64,000 nt of DNA from positions 212,607 through 276,606 of the forward strand of contig JAURZE010000028.1 of the NCBI GenBank assembly GCA_030653545.1, given 5' to 3'. Each line of letters begins with the position of its first letter. The stretch's first letter is position 1. The notes under the pieces are model-generated. The model worked only from the letters and a program-made list of their open reading frames with translations. It was not told where the DNA came from and ran no database searches. Below are positions 43,619 through 52,854 of the stretch, piece after piece. The stretch comes from Nitrospira sp. Its GTDB lineage: Bacteria; Nitrospirota; Nitrospiria; Nitrospirales; Nitrospiraceae. A program made the translations under genes and the position numbers.

Positions 43619-45505
43619 TCAAACTTCTGCTGGTTGTTGGCCTTGCCGTTTAAATTTCTCTATTGCGACGATGAGAAGGGAAATCGCTGCAGGAGTTACC
43701 CCTGCAATTCTTGATGCTTGCCCAATTGTAGCCGGCCTCACGCGTGAGAACTTTTCAAGTACTTCACGTGAGAACCCTTGTATGGCTCCATAGTCAAACG
43801 CTGATGGTATGGCTTTTAGTTCGAGTCTTTTGAATTGTCCAATTTGCTGTAGTTGTCTTCTGATATAGCCTTCATATTTGATTTCCAATTCAACTTCATC
43901 AATGATTTCATCATCATCAATGGATACACCATCAAATTTCATCAAGAGGTCTCTATATGAATACTCCTGCCTCTTGAGCAACTGTGCAAATGTTTGGGAC
44001 GAGTGGCGATCATCAATGGTTATCCAGTTCAACCGTGTGCAAATTTCATCAGTAATCTTTGGCCTGGTTGTGCTCAGCCGGCCAATTTCGCTGGCGATAC
44101 CGTCCCGCTTCTTAAGGAGCCGATTGTAATTATGCTGTGAAACCAATCCGACCTGGTGGCCGATATCCATTAAACGCAGATCGGCATTCCCATGTCTGAG
44201 GAGGAGCCGGTATTCGGCGCGCGAAGTAAACATACGATATGGCTCGCGCGTGTCTTTCGTAATCAAATCGTCGATGAGCACTCCGATGTAGGCTTGCGAT
44301 CGATCAAGAATGAGTGGTTCCAATCCTCGAATCTTCAATACTGCGTTGATTCCAGCCATGACTCCTTGAGCAGCTGCCTCTTCATACCCAGATGTTCCGT
44401 TGATCTGTCCTGCGTGATAGAGCCCGGAAACGTACTTTGTTTCAAGGGTCGGGTGAAGTTGACGTGGGGGGAAATAGTCATATTCAATCGCATAGCCAGG
44501 CTTGAGCATTTTGGCATGCTCAAGGCCGGGGATGGTGCGAAGTATTTCGCTCTGTACATCAACCGGAAGGCTTGTCGAGATCCCGTTCGGATAAAACTCT
44601 TTTGTATCAATGCCTTCTGGCTCGATGAATATTTGATGCCGTTCTCGTTCAGCAAAACGTACGACTTTATCTTCGATTGAAGGACAGTATCTTGGACCAA
44701 CCGAGTCGATGACGCCACTATAAAGGGGTGAGCGATCGAGATTCTCACGGATGATTTCGTGGGTGTGCTTGTTTGTGTAAGTCAAATGGCAAGGAAGCTG
44801 AGGCGTGAAAATGCGCTCAGTACGATGGGAGAATGGCGTGGGAGGGTTGTCTCCAGGCTGCGGAACCATGACCGAGAAATCGATCGAGTCGCCATCGAGT
44901 CGCGGCGGAGTACCGGTCTTCAGTCGGCCCAGTTCAAAGCCCAGGTCGCGCATGCAATCGGAAAGGTGTTCTGCGGAGGCTTCTCCGGCGCGCCCGGCCG
45001 GAAAATGGTTCAGGCCTATGTGAATAAGTCCCTTAAGGAAAGTGCCTGATGTGAGGACGACCGCGAGTGCGTTGACCGTAACCCCGTCTCCTGTCACCAC
45101 GCCGTTTACGCACGGCCCTGAGGTGAGAAGTCGATCAACTGTACCTTCCTGAATCGTGAGGCAGGGCTCAGCAGCTAAGGTCTGTTGCATAGCTACGCGG
45201 TATAGCTTCTTATCGCATTGCGCGCGCAACGCTCTGACTGCCGGTCCTTTGCTTGTATTGATAAACCTAAATTGAATGCCGGCTTGATCTGTGTTCCGGC
45301 CCATCTCCCCGCCAAGGGCATCGATTTCCTTCACCAGGTGGCCTTTGGCGATTCCCCCGACCGCCGGATTGCAAGACATCTGGGCGATTCGATCTTTTTC
45401 CATAGTCAGTAACAGGGTCCGCGCACCCATACGAGCTGCCGCGAGAGCGGCTTCGCACCCCGCATGGCCTCCACCGACTACGATCACCTCAAACGTCTGA
45501 TCCAT
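43619..45505 (-). CDS. mnmG: tRNA uridine-34 modification enzyme MnmG (GidA)
   Basis: MnmG works with MnmE to add the carboxymethylaminomethyl group at U34 of tRNAs. The 628-residue FAD protein begins with [19 protein letters not shown] (Rossmann GxGxxG) and has [20 protein letters not shown]. The C-terminal domain ([20 protein letters not shown]) is typical. It follows mnmE by ten bases in the same direction; the rsmG start is 57 bases downstream of its stop. Confidence 0.97.
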   Translation of the reverse strand: MDQTFEVIVVGGGHAGCEAALAAARMGARTLLLTMEKDRIAQMSCNPAVGGIAKGHLVKEIDALGGEMGRNTDQAGIQFRFINTSKGPAVRALRAQCDKKLYRVAMQQTLAAEPCLTIQEGTVDRLLTSGPCVNGVVTGDGVTVNALAVVLTSGTFLKGLIHIGLNHFPAGRAGEASAEHLSDCMRDLGFELGRLKTGTPPRLDGDSIDFSVMVPQPGDNPPTPFSHRTERIFTPQLPCHLTYTNKHTHEIIRENLDRSPLYSGVIDSVGPRYCPSIEDKVVRFAERERHQIFIEPEGIDTKEFYPNGISTSLPVDVQSEILRTIPGLEHAKMLKPGYAIEYDYFPPRQLHPTLETKYVSGLYHAGQINGTSGYEEAAAQGVMAGINAVLKIRGLEPLILDRSQAYIGVLIDDLITKDTREPYRMFTSRAEYRLLLRHGNADLRLMDIGHQVGLVSQHNYNRLLKKRDGIASEIGRLSTTRPKITDEICTRLNWITIDDRHSSQTFAQLLKRQEYSYRDLLMKFDGVSIDDDEIIDEVELEIKYEGYIRRQLQQIGQFKRLELKAIPSAFDYGAIQGFSREVLEKFSRVRPATIGQASRIAGVTPAAISLLIVAIEKFKRQGQQPAEV

Positions 45506-45515
45506 AAATCACCCG

Positions 45516-46949
45516 TTACTTCCCGATACAAAACTGAGAAAAGATATGATGGAGAACCTCGTCTGAGGTAATGACCCCGGTAATTTCACCAAGTGTATCT
45601 GCCGCGCCTCGTAGATCCACCGCCACGCATTCCGGATGGGCGCCCGACTCGATTGATTCAAGGGCCTTCATCAGATAATCACGGCATCTGAGTAGAATCT
45701 CCTGGTGTCGAATATTTGCAATCATGACACTTTGAGATGGCTCGAGACCGCGAACTCCAACTCTTCTCTGGATGCTCTCTCGCAATGCCTCGATCCCTTC
45801 TCCTGTCACGGTCGATATCGGCAATGGTACTACACCATCTGGCAAAGAGAGGTGGTCAGGCAAGTTCGCTACCTGGCCCGGAGTGAGCAGGTCTATCTTA
45901 TTGAGCACGACGACACTTTCCTTGCCGTCTAGTGGAGGGATATCCAATATTTGGGCTGTCTGGAGGACGTCAGTTACATCAACCACAATAATAAGAAGGT
46001 CAGCGTCACGCATAGCCTCTTCTGTTCGGCGAATACCTTCTCGCTCAATTGCATCTGTGGTTTCCCGTAACCCGGCTGTGTCCACGAGGGATAGCGTGCA
46101 TCCGCCAAAGTGAACGGCCTCTTCGATTAGGTCGCGTGTGGTCCCGGGAGTATCGGTCACGATGGCTCGGCTATCTCCTAACAATCGATTCAGCAGACTT
46201 GACTTACCGACATTGGGTCGGCCAACGATGACGACCCGTGCCCCTTCTCTCAGTACACGGCCAGTCTGCGAAGAATTCAGAGCGGCCTCGACTACGTTCA
46301 TCGTCTCACGTAACACCTTTGTCAATTCATCCCGACCCACGAATTCGATGTCTTCTTCAACAAAATCAATCCCCGCTTCAAGATGCGCCAGCATGGCCAA
46401 GAGCCGGGATCGCAATTGATCGACTTCGTGCTTCAGATCTCCCCGAAGGTGGCGCTGTGCGATGGCCAAGCTTTGCTCGGAAGTGGCCTTGATTGTCGCG
46501 AGGACGCCTTCAGCTTGGGATAAATCCAGACGGCCATTCAAAAAAGCCCGTTTCGTAAATTCTCCAGGAGTTGCGAGGCGACAGCCTGCCTGTAGGCAAG
46601 CTTCAGAAATCATGGCCAACGAAGCCCGGCTCCCATGTGCATGAATTTCGAGAACATCCTCCGCCGTATACGAGCGCGGTGCTTTCATGTAGACCACCAG
46701 CGCCTCGTCAATGGGAATCTGACAATGCAAGGAGGATCCTGTTAAGGAACTGTCCGGTCGCAGGATGTCGGCGAGGTGGAGGCGATGCGACTCTATCGCG
46801 CGTAGGGCAATTCCTGAACGGATGCGGATAAACCGGCTGGCGATTGAGATGGTCTCAGGGCCGCTGATACGTATGATTCCAATCCCGCCTTCGCCCACCG
46901 GGGTAGCGATGGCACAGATCGTATCTCCTGACCCTCCAGCATTCAGCAT
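45516..46949 (-). CDS. mnmE: tRNA modification GTPase MnmE
   Basis: This 477-residue GTPase partners MnmG. The N-terminal domain has GEGGIGIIRISGP, a tetrahydrofolate-binding fold. The G domain has GRPNVGKSS, DTPGTTRD, DTAGLR and NKID. The C-terminal end is CIGK, with the catalytic Cys expected for the family. It sits between yidC and mnmG in the order often seen near the origin. Confidence 0.97.
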   Translation of the reverse strand: MLNAGGSGDTICAIATPVGEGGIGIIRISGPETISIASRFIRIRSGIALRAIESHRLHLADILRPDSSLTGSSLHCQIPIDEALVVYMKAPRSYTAEDVLEIHAHGSRASLAMISEACLQAGCRLATPGEFTKRAFLNGRLDLSQAEGVLATIKATSEQSLAIAQRHLRGDLKHEVDQLRSRLLAMLAHLEAGIDFVEEDIEFVGRDELTKVLRETMNVVEAALNSSQTGRVLREGARVVIVGRPNVGKSSLLNRLLGDSRAIVTDTPGTTRDLIEEAVHFGGCTLSLVDTAGLRETTDAIEREGIRRTEEAMRDADLLIIVVDVTDVLQTAQILDIPPLDGKESVVVLNKIDLLTPGQVANLPDHLSLPDGVVPLPISTVTGEGIEALRESIQRRVGVRGLEPSQSVMIANIRHQEILLRCRDYLMKALESIESGAHPECVAVDLRGAADTLGEITGVITSDEVLHHIFSQFCIGK

Positions 46950-47021
46950 GGTCGCGCTCTATCGTCGATGTCATCCCAGGCTTGTCGCAGGACGAATGGC
47001 CATTGGGAAAACGCCAATAAT

Positions 47022-48692
47022 TCAAATAACCGGCTTGTTAGCGAAAATCACGCGATCCGTAATCAGCTGCTGAGAAATGGTCAGCACATTATTAGTGAGC
47101 CAGTACAGCACTAGACCTGCTGGGAAATTGATAAACAGAAAGGTCATAAAGGCTGGAAGCATCAACATGATCTTCGCTTGGGTCGGGTCCATTGTGGTCG
47201 GAGTAATCTTCTGTTGAACCACCATTGTGATCCCCATAATAATCGGCAGCACGTAGTAGGGGTCCTGTACGGACAAGTCTGTAATCCAAGCCATGAAGGG
47301 CGCCTGGCGTAGGTCGATGGTCATATAGAGAATGTTAAAGAGCGCTACAAACACCGGCATCTGCAAAACCATCGGGAGGCAACCACCGACGGGATTCACC
47401 TTATGGTCCCGATAGAGCTTGATCAACTCCTTGTTCAGCCGATCCCGGTCCTCCTTAAACTTCTCTTGAATCGCCAAGACTTTCGGCTGGATGACCTGCA
47501 TTTGTTTCATCGATTTATAGCTCTTGTACTGGAGCGGCACAAAAAGAACCTTGAGCATCATCGTGAGTAGAATAATGGTCACGCCATAGTTATGGGTGTA
47601 GTCGTTGATGAAGCGGAGTACATAGAAAATAGGTTTGGCGACCGCTTTCACAACTCCCCAACTGCCGAAAACAAACCAACCGAAATCGATGGTGTCTTCG
47701 ATTCCAATTTGCATCGCCACGAGGGTGTCATACTCTTTAGGGCCGGCGTAGAGCTGGAGGTTCAACGGGGACCCAGATGACTGAGCAGGAAAACGCACAC
47801 TTCCAGAAAGCAGTTTGTCGCCTTCCTTCTTGACCACTGTGGACGAGGCCTGCTTCGGGATCAACACGGAAAGAAAATATTTGTCTTGCAGTGCGAGCCA
47901 GTGCACTGCGCCTTTGCGCTCGAGCTCAGAATCCGGCGCGTCCTTGTCAACTTTTTCGTCGACGAAGGAAGCGGAGCCGATTTGGCCGATTAAACCATCG
48001 CCCCATTCCACAATGCCAAAATTCGTTCCTAAGCCGATGCTCAGGTCCCCGTCCAGACCGGTCGATCGAATTGCGATATCAACCAGATAACTGTCGGCGT
48101 GGAAGGTCAAGATCTTCTCGAGTAACAGATTCTTCGACTCGTCACGAAGCTGGAATGTGATGTGGCCGATAGGATGGGAGGTATCGAGGGTGGAGAAGTC
48201 TCGTGAAACGGTGTAGAGACCGTTCCCCAACATTTTGGTCAATTCTGTATCAGCCGTGACGATGGCTAATGGCCCGGCAAACTTCGATCCCTGCTTGACC
48301 AATTGAACCGGCGCCGAATCGGTCGCGGTCTGTTGGTACCGCTTCAGTTCCCAGCTCGTCAGGACCGCACCGCGAGTCGAGACTTTTGCGCGATACAGAT
48401 CGGTCTCAATACTCACAATCTCTTCCGTTGGAGTGAGCGGAGCAGTTGGTCCTTCAAGCCCTGGCGAGGAGATTTGGCTTTGTCCAGGCGTCTGTGCCGT
48501 GCTCGGGCCAGACGATGCCGATATGGGGGTTGTTTCGGTCGACGGGGACATCGGTCCCGTCTCAGATGATACGGACGCTTCTTGTGTGGGCAAAGGCTGA
48601 GGGAGCCAGCCCATTTCTTTCAGCGCATAGTCGTATCCAAAAATAATCGCCAGCGATAGCACCAAGAAAGCGATGACCCGTTTCTCCATCAT
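47022..48692 (-). CDS. yidC: Membrane protein insertase YidC
   Basis: This 556-residue protein has an N-terminal membrane anchor (MMEKRVIAFLVLSLAIIFGY). A large periplasmic beta-sandwich domain (about residues 60-340) and a five-helix insertase core follow. The core includes YTHNYGVTIILLTMMLKVLF, MQVIQPKVLAIQEKF and GGCLPMVLQMPVFVALFNIL. It inserts inner-membrane proteins with or without Sec. Start 48692 or 48689 (two consecutive ATGs). It follows yidD by 31 bases. Confidence 0.97.
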   Translation of the reverse strand: MMEKRVIAFLVLSLAIIFGYDYALKEMGWLPQPLPTQEASVSSETGPMSPSTETTPISASSGPSTAQTPGQSQISSPGLEGPTAPLTPTEEIVSIETDLYRAKVSTRGAVLTSWELKRYQQTATDSAPVQLVKQGSKFAGPLAIVTADTELTKMLGNGLYTVSRDFSTLDTSHPIGHITFQLRDESKNLLLEKILTFHADSYLVDIAIRSTGLDGDLSIGLGTNFGIVEWGDGLIGQIGSASFVDEKVDKDAPDSELERKGAVHWLALQDKYFLSVLIPKQASSTVVKKEGDKLLSGSVRFPAQSSGSPLNLQLYAGPKEYDTLVAMQIGIEDTIDFGWFVFGSWGVVKAVAKPIFYVLRFINDYTHNYGVTIILLTMMLKVLFVPLQYKSYKSMKQMQVIQPKVLAIQEKFKEDRDRLNKELIKLYRDHKVNPVGGCLPMVLQMPVFVALFNILYMTIDLRQAPFMAWITDLSVQDPYYVLPIIMGITMVVQQKITPTTMDPTQAKIMLMLPAFMTFLFINFPAGLVLYWLTNNVLTISQQLITDRVIFANKPVI

Positions 48693-48723
48693 CTAGATAC
48701 GTACTTTCCTCAACAACGTTGAA

Positions 48724-48936
48724 CTATTTTTTAACCGGGTCAAATCCGCCGGCATGAAAGGGGTGGCATTTAAGTAAGCGGATCAAGGCCAGTCCGAGGC
48801 CCTTCAGGCAACCTCGCTGGTGTATGGCATCCATTGCGTATTGGGAGCAGGTCGGGTCGAATCGGCATGCCGGGCTTAACCATGGTGAGATCACATATCG
48901 GTAGCCTTGAATCAGCCCTACGAGGAGACGGCGCAT
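48724..48936 (-). CDS. yidD: Membrane insertion efficiency factor YidD
   Basis: The 70-residue protein matches YidD: LIQGYRYVISPWLSPACRFD, PTCSQYAMDAI and LLKCHPFHAGGFDPV. The Cys residues and the GGFDPV end are characteristic. It is a small inner-membrane-associated helper of YidC. It starts directly after rnpA (stop of rnpA at 48938) and lies upstream of yidC. Confidence 0.96.
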   Translation of the reverse strand: MRRLLVGLIQGYRYVISPWLSPACRFDPTCSQYAMDAIHQRGCLKGLGLALIRLLKCHPFHAGGFDPVKK

Positions 48937-48937
48937 G

Positions 48938-49300
48938 CTAGATCGACCTCATGTTCAGAAGGCGATGCTTGGACAGGGTAGCGGTCCACAATTCTTTCAG
49001 TTCGCCGAATGAAAGAGTCAGGGCGTCTCGCTTGGGGAATACCAGCAGGTGGTAGCCGGGAGTCAAGTCTGGATAAATGGCTCTGACCAGCTCGCGGAAT
49101 CGTCGCTTCGACCGGTTGCGCTTGACCGCATTACCAAATCGCCTACCGACGACGATTCCCACCTGACTGACAGAATTCTCCGTTCGGCTCGCGAGTAAAT
49201 TGAAACATTGCGTCGAGCTGCGACGCCCATGACGCTTCACTTGTTCAATATCTCGACTGACTCGCAAGAACATAACGCCAGTTCTGGCACGTGAACTCAT
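48938..49300 (-). CDS. rnpA: Ribonuclease P protein component RnpA
   Basis: RnpA is the protein subunit of RNase P. Key sequence is RVSRDIEQVKRHGRRSS, then GIVVGRRFGNAVKRNRSKRR, with the basic RNR-type motif, and a helical end. I prefer the ATG at 49300; 49273 (MFLRV) is also possible and gives 111 residues. The frame is open to 49453 but that part does not look like RnpA. It follows rpmH in the canonical order. Confidence 0.93.
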   Translation of the reverse strand: MSSRARTGVMFLRVSRDIEQVKRHGRRSSTQCFNLLASRTENSVSQVGIVVGRRFGNAVKRNRSKRRFRELVRAIYPDLTPGYHLLVFPKRDALTLSFGELKELWTATLSKHRLLNMRSI

Positions 49301-49495
49301 ACCGTGAGATTCGCCAGACATGAAAGTATGTACGTTGGCAACGGTCACCGGCAGGAGTCGAGCAGACAGCCAATCACGTAGGGCGCAAGGAGAAATACAT
49401 ACCCACTCCAGGCTGCACACACACCGGCACTCATGCGGACCAGCTACAGGCAAACCTTCGAATCCGGCCCGGCAACGGTAGCTGAAATGCAGGCC

Positions 49496-49633
49496 CTAGA
49501 CTGCCAGCCGAGCGCGGCCTTTTGCACGGCGGCGCGCAAGGACTTTCCGTCCGTTTTTTGTGCTCATGCGTTTACGAAAGCCATGCTCGCGCTTCTTCTT
49601 CAGGTTTGAAGGCTGCTGAGATGTAAAAGACAT
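49496..49633 (-). CDS. rpmH: Ribosomal protein bL34
   Basis: This 45-residue gene encodes a basic protein with the L34 core: [20 protein letters not shown] then [15 protein letters not shown]. It has a short N-terminal extension (SFTSQQPS). A GGGGGGA ribosome site lies five bases before the ATG at 49633. A consensus promoter is 49 bases or more upstream. It is the first gene of the rpmH-rnpA-yidD-yidC set. Confidence 0.96.
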   Translation of the reverse strand: MSFTSQQPSNLKKKREHGFRKRMSTKNGRKVLARRRAKGRARLAV

Positions 49634-49681
49634 AACAATCCCCCCAGGAAATCACGTATCGGTTAGGTAATCGAACCCGGC

Positions 49682-49710
49682 ATTATATTGGCCGTGCAGC
49701 CAGGAGTCAA
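49682..49710 (-). promoter_or_regulatory. Consensus promoter for rpmH
   Basis: On the minus strand TTGACT (49710-49705) and TATAAT (49687-49682) are 17 bases apart. The -10 box is perfect and the -35 box has one change. The predicted start is near 49675, giving a leader of about 40 bases before rpmH. Confidence 0.85.
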
Positions 49711-50049
49711 TTTACGCATGGCTTCAAAATGGAATAATTCGTGGTGCAAATATTTGACTATAAGAGGAGAGACCTAGCGCCTCAGCTCATAAACCATTCA
49801 TTTCTGAGGCGCTTTTGTATCTCATCTAGCCAGAGTGCCACAGGAACCCCTCGCCTGACCGCGCTATTCATTTTAAAAGCGCTGTTTCATCAGGCATATT
49901 TACAGGCAATCAAAGTACAGAGTATGGCATCAAGCTTGCCAATAGAAACAAGGGAATGATCGCGCTATCGCTTTGACCGCTTGATGGCAGGTCCGATGCT
50001 TCGGTGAGCATTCCCGTTCAATCACTTACATTACAGGAGGTTCTCTCAC
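49711..50049. other. Intergenic region with one hairpin, no gene seen
   Basis: The gap between the rpmH promoter and the Lys-rich peptide gene holds no convincing coding frame. It contains the hairpin/T-run at 49776-49813 described separately. I found no dnaA gene or DnaA box, although rpmH is often near the origin. An AGGAGG site at the right end belongs to the gene at 50050. Confidence 0.5.
49776..49813 (+). terminator. Hairpin with T-run (possible terminator)
   Basis: AGCGCCTCAG and CTGAGGCGCT form a perfect 10-bp stem around an 18-base loop. TTTTGTAT follows on the plus strand, overlapping the stem's final T. No plus-strand gene lies upstream, so it may end a short RNA that starts between rpmH's promoter and this point. 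Confidence 0.5.
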
Positions 50050-50295
50050 ATGGGTAGAATTTTAGCTAGCATGCTTGCGCTTACGATCACTGCCATGTTC
50101 TCAACCGGGACCTACCTGCATGCGCAGGAAACAGCTCCAGTCGCGGCACCAGCCGCCACAGCTCCTGCAGCCCCAGCGATGAGTGCTCCGGCTGAGACTG
50201 AAAAGAAGGTGGATGGAGAAAAGGAAAAGAAGGGTAAAAAGGGGAAGAAGGCCGGCAAGGGCAAGAAGAAGGGTAAGGAAAAGAAGAACGGCTAG
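50050..50295 (+). CDS. Small exported Lys-rich protein
   Basis: The ATG follows AGGAGG with an eight-base spacer. The 81-residue product has a signal peptide (cleavage likely after LHAQ), an Ala/Pro-rich part (TAPVAAPAATAPAAPAMS), then a C-terminal half that is mostly Lys, Gly and Glu. Such a basic periplasmic peptide could bind acidic polymers. No family recognised. Confidence 0.75.
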   Translation: MGRILASMLALTITAMFSTGTYLHAQETAPVAAPAATAPAAPAMSAPAETEKKVDGEKEKKGKKGKKAGKGKKKGKEKKNG

Positions 50296-50321
50296 GTTTT
50301 CTCCTCCCTTGTCTTCCAGGC

Positions 50322-50358
50322 TGAGAAGGTCGCTCATGTTTGGTGAGGGGCCTTCTCA
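50322..50358. other. Hairpin between small-protein genes
   Basis: TGAGAAGG and CCTTCTCA form a perfect 8-bp outer stem; CTCA and TGAG form a shorter inner stem. There is no T-run. It lies 27 bases after the Lys-rich protein stop and may weaken read-through to the lipoprotein gene. Confidence 0.4.
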
Positions 50359-50421
50359 CCCGAGGGAGCCCGAAGTGTGCACGGCCGTCCCCCCACCCTC
50401 TTAAACCATAAGGAGAATATG

Positions 50422-51042
50422 ATGAACGTCACGATCAATCGGCTCGCGCCACTGATGCTTGGAGCGATTTTGCTCGCTGGCTGCGCCAAGCCACCCGCCG
50501 AGCAAATCGATGCAGCGGAAAAGGCGCTCAAGGACGCTCAGATGAGCGGAGCGGCGACCTATACGGCGCAAGAATATGCCAAGCTCGAAGCGTCCTTGAC
50601 CGCCATGAAAAAAGAAGTAACGGATCAGGATGGAAAGTTTGCCCTCTTTCGTGACTACGGGAAAGCCGAGCAACTTGCGGCTTCTGCCAAGGCCGACGGT
50701 GAACGGGTGAAGGCCGACGCCGTGAAAAAGAAGGAAGAGGCGAAGGCCGGCGCGCTTCAGGCGCAACAAGTCGCTCAGGAAGCGGTAAAGTCAGCCGTCG
50801 AGCTGGTGGCCGGCGCTCCGGTGGGCAAAGACCGTGCGGCACTTGAGGCCATCAAGAATGATGTGGAAGCCTTAAAGGCGTCGTTGAATCAGATCCAATT
50901 GGCGATCGATAAAGAAGACTATCCGGCTGCCCAGACTCAAGCGAAGGCCATCCATGACAAGGGGCAAGCAGTCTCTGCGGAATTGCAGAATGCGTTGGCG
51001 AAAGTGGGGAGGGGAAAACCTTCTGCGCATAAGAAAAAGTAA
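50422..51042 (+). CDS. Coiled-coil lipoprotein
   Basis: Two ATGs (50419, 50422) follow AAGGAG; the second has the better six-base spacer. The 206-residue product has lipobox LLAGC. After that, residues are almost all helix-forming (DAAEKALKDAQMSG, ASAKADGERVKADAVKKKEE, ALEAIKNDVEALKASL) and predict a coiled coil; it ends in Lys residues. It lies directly upstream of the YkuD-family genes and may support their envelope role. Confidence 0.8.
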   Translation: MNVTINRLAPLMLGAILLAGCAKPPAEQIDAAEKALKDAQMSGAATYTAQEYAKLEASLTAMKKEVTDQDGKFALFRDYGKAEQLAASAKADGERVKADAVKKKEEAKAGALQAQQVAQEAVKSAVELVAGAPVGKDRAALEAIKNDVEALKASLNQIQLAIDKEDYPAAQTQAKAIHDKGQAVSAELQNALAKVGRGKPSAHKKK

Positions 51043-51056
51043 GGTAGTATTGATTC

Positions 51057-52202
51057 ATGGCTGCCTCTTTAGTGAGAAATGGTCTGATCGCTCTCGCCCA
51101 GGGATTCTTCCTGGCGGGGGCGCTCTCTGCCTGTGCCCAAGCAATTCCGCCTGAACTGGTCAGCGCGATTGATCGGATCGATCAGCAATTGGTCGCGCTC
51201 AAAGCACCCGAAATCGCTCCTGAAGAATATGCCCGTTTCGTACGGCAATGGGTGCCGCTCCGTGCCCGTGTACAGTCGGATGATGATCTGGTGCGATGGC
51301 CGTGGGAAACCAATGATCTTGAAACAGAGCTTCGTAGGCTCCACCAAGAGGGCGGGAGTACCCTCGCGAAGTTGCATGGTGAACGACAGGCACAACAGCA
51401 CCGTGCTCAACAGAACGTGCTGCGTGTGGAAGAACGGTTGCGCGCGCTCTCCTCGCAAATTGATGCCATTGATGGCCGCATTGTCTTAGGAGGCAAGCCC
51501 GTCCAAACCGATTTATTGGTGAAGCAGGCCAGATCATTTTTGGATCAGCATGACTATCAGCGCTCAATTGAAGCCGCTGATTTGGCCGGCAAGGCTTTGC
51601 ACGTGCAGTCCGCACTTCTTGCCCGCGAACTTGGGCGGTATGCGGATGAGCAGCACATCCGCCGGTGGCAGGCCATGGCGCAGCAGACGATCGAGTGGTC
51701 CCGCACTCACCGATCCACGGCCATTGTCGTCAGCAAGGCAGAGAGAACCCTGACGCTCTATAAAAACGGGAGCAGGGTGCTATCATATCCTGTCCGTTTA
51801 GGGTTCAATGGTATTCGTGAAAAACAATTCCAGGGTGACGGTGCGACTCCAGAGGGACGATATCGCGTCATAGATAAGCGCGGAGCGGGCCGGACACAGT
51901 TCTACCGGGCGCTGGTTTTAGATTACCCGAACCAGGATGATCGCCGTCGATTTGTGCAAGGCAAGAAGGTTGGTCGTATTGCTGCCTCGAAGCAGATCGG
52001 AGGCCAGATCGAAATCCATGGCGTCGAAAATGAGTTGATGGCGCAAACGCTTGGTTGTGTCATGCTCGACAATGTTCAAATGAGCGCGCTGTTCGAGCGG
52101 GTGGAGCCTGGGAGTGTGGTCAGTATCGTCGGCGCCGTGACCGGGCGCAACGCGGTCGCGACGGCCTTGGCTCAGCTGGGAGAGCACGGAGAAGAAACCT
52201 GA
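51057..52202 (+). CDS. L,D-transpeptidase (YkuD) lipoprotein-like
   Basis: The N-terminus is hydrophobic with a lipobox-like LSAC. Residues about 35-215 are helical. The YkuD domain starts near TAIVVSKAERTLTLYKNGSR and has the catalytic Cys in IEIHGVENELMAQTLGCVML. The usual S/T-H-G-C-x-R-x motif appears here as TLGCVML, so the His and Arg are changed while the Cys and the earlier HG remain. It should cross-link or anchor proteins to peptidoglycan. It is the first of three neighbouring YkuD-like genes. Confidence 0.85.
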   Translation: MAASLVRNGLIALAQGFFLAGALSACAQAIPPELVSAIDRIDQQLVALKAPEIAPEEYARFVRQWVPLRARVQSDDDLVRWPWETNDLETELRRLHQEGGSTLAKLHGERQAQQHRAQQNVLRVEERLRALSSQIDAIDGRIVLGGKPVQTDLLVKQARSFLDQHDYQRSIEAADLAGKALHVQSALLARELGRYADEQHIRRWQAMAQQTIEWSRTHRSTAIVVSKAERTLTLYKNGSRVLSYPVRLGFNGIREKQFQGDGATPEGRYRVIDKRGAGRTQFYRALVLDYPNQDDRRRFVQGKKVGRIAASKQIGGQIEIHGVENELMAQTLGCVMLDNVQMSALFERVEPGSVVSIVGAVTGRNAVATALAQLGEHGEET

Positions 52203-52212
52203 GACGACTTCC

Positions 52213-52851
52213 ATGAAGCGAGTCATTCTCCTTATAGGTTCGGTCCTCTCCTTCGGCCTGCTCGTGGCCCTGATTCCGTACAGCAGCAGTCAGCTTCAGT
52301 CCTCCATTGCCTCGGCCCCTCAGCCTCTCGCTGTAGATCCAATCGCGCTCCGAGGTTTGCAAAATCAATACAAGGGCCTCAAGAAACAGCTCGCGCAATT
52401 TTCGCCCCACCAACATTACATTCTTGTGGACACCGCGCGAAATCACCTCTATGTCAAACGCAGCCAAGAGATCGTGCTGGATGCCATTGCCTCTACCGGC
52501 AGCGGAGTGGTGCTCGATAAGCCGGGCGAAAGCAATGCCCAATGGGTCTTCGATACACCGCGTGGAGAATTTACGGTGCAGTCCAAATTGACGCATCCCG
52601 CCTGGGTAAAACCGGATTGGGCATTCATTGAAGAAGGACTCATGGTGCCCAAGAATCCCGCCGACCGAGTCGAACAAGGCGTGCTGGGCGACTATGCGCT
52701 AGGGTTTGGCAAAGGCTATTTTATTCATGGCACGCTCTATACTCGATTGCTCGGCAAGAACGTCACCCATGGGTGTATTCGGCTCAATGACGATGACCTA
52801 AAAAGTGTCTATCAGCTCGCCCGAGTTGGGACACCGATCATGATCTTTTAG
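52213..52851 (+). CDS. L,D-transpeptidase (YkuD)
   Basis: This 212-residue protein has a signal anchor (VILLIGSVLSFGLLVALI). Its YkuD domain starts at HYILVDTARNHLYVKRSQEI. The catalytic motif is intact: FIHGTLYTRLLGKNVTHGCI, then RLND. It is the only member of the trio with the textbook active site. It follows the first YkuD gene by ten bases. Confidence 0.92.
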   Translation: MKRVILLIGSVLSFGLLVALIPYSSSQLQSSIASAPQPLAVDPIALRGLQNQYKGLKKQLAQFSPHQHYILVDTARNHLYVKRSQEIVLDAIASTGSGVVLDKPGESNAQWVFDTPRGEFTVQSKLTHPAWVKPDWAFIEEGLMVPKNPADRVEQGVLGDYALGFGKGYFIHGTLYTRLLGKNVTHGCIRLNDDDLKSVYQLARVGTPIMIF

Positions 52852-52854
52852 TTC

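Noticed and set aside
49634-50049. Replication origin next to rpmH
   Set aside because: No dnaA gene, no DnaA boxes and no AT-rich unwinding tract were seen; the origin may be elsewhere.
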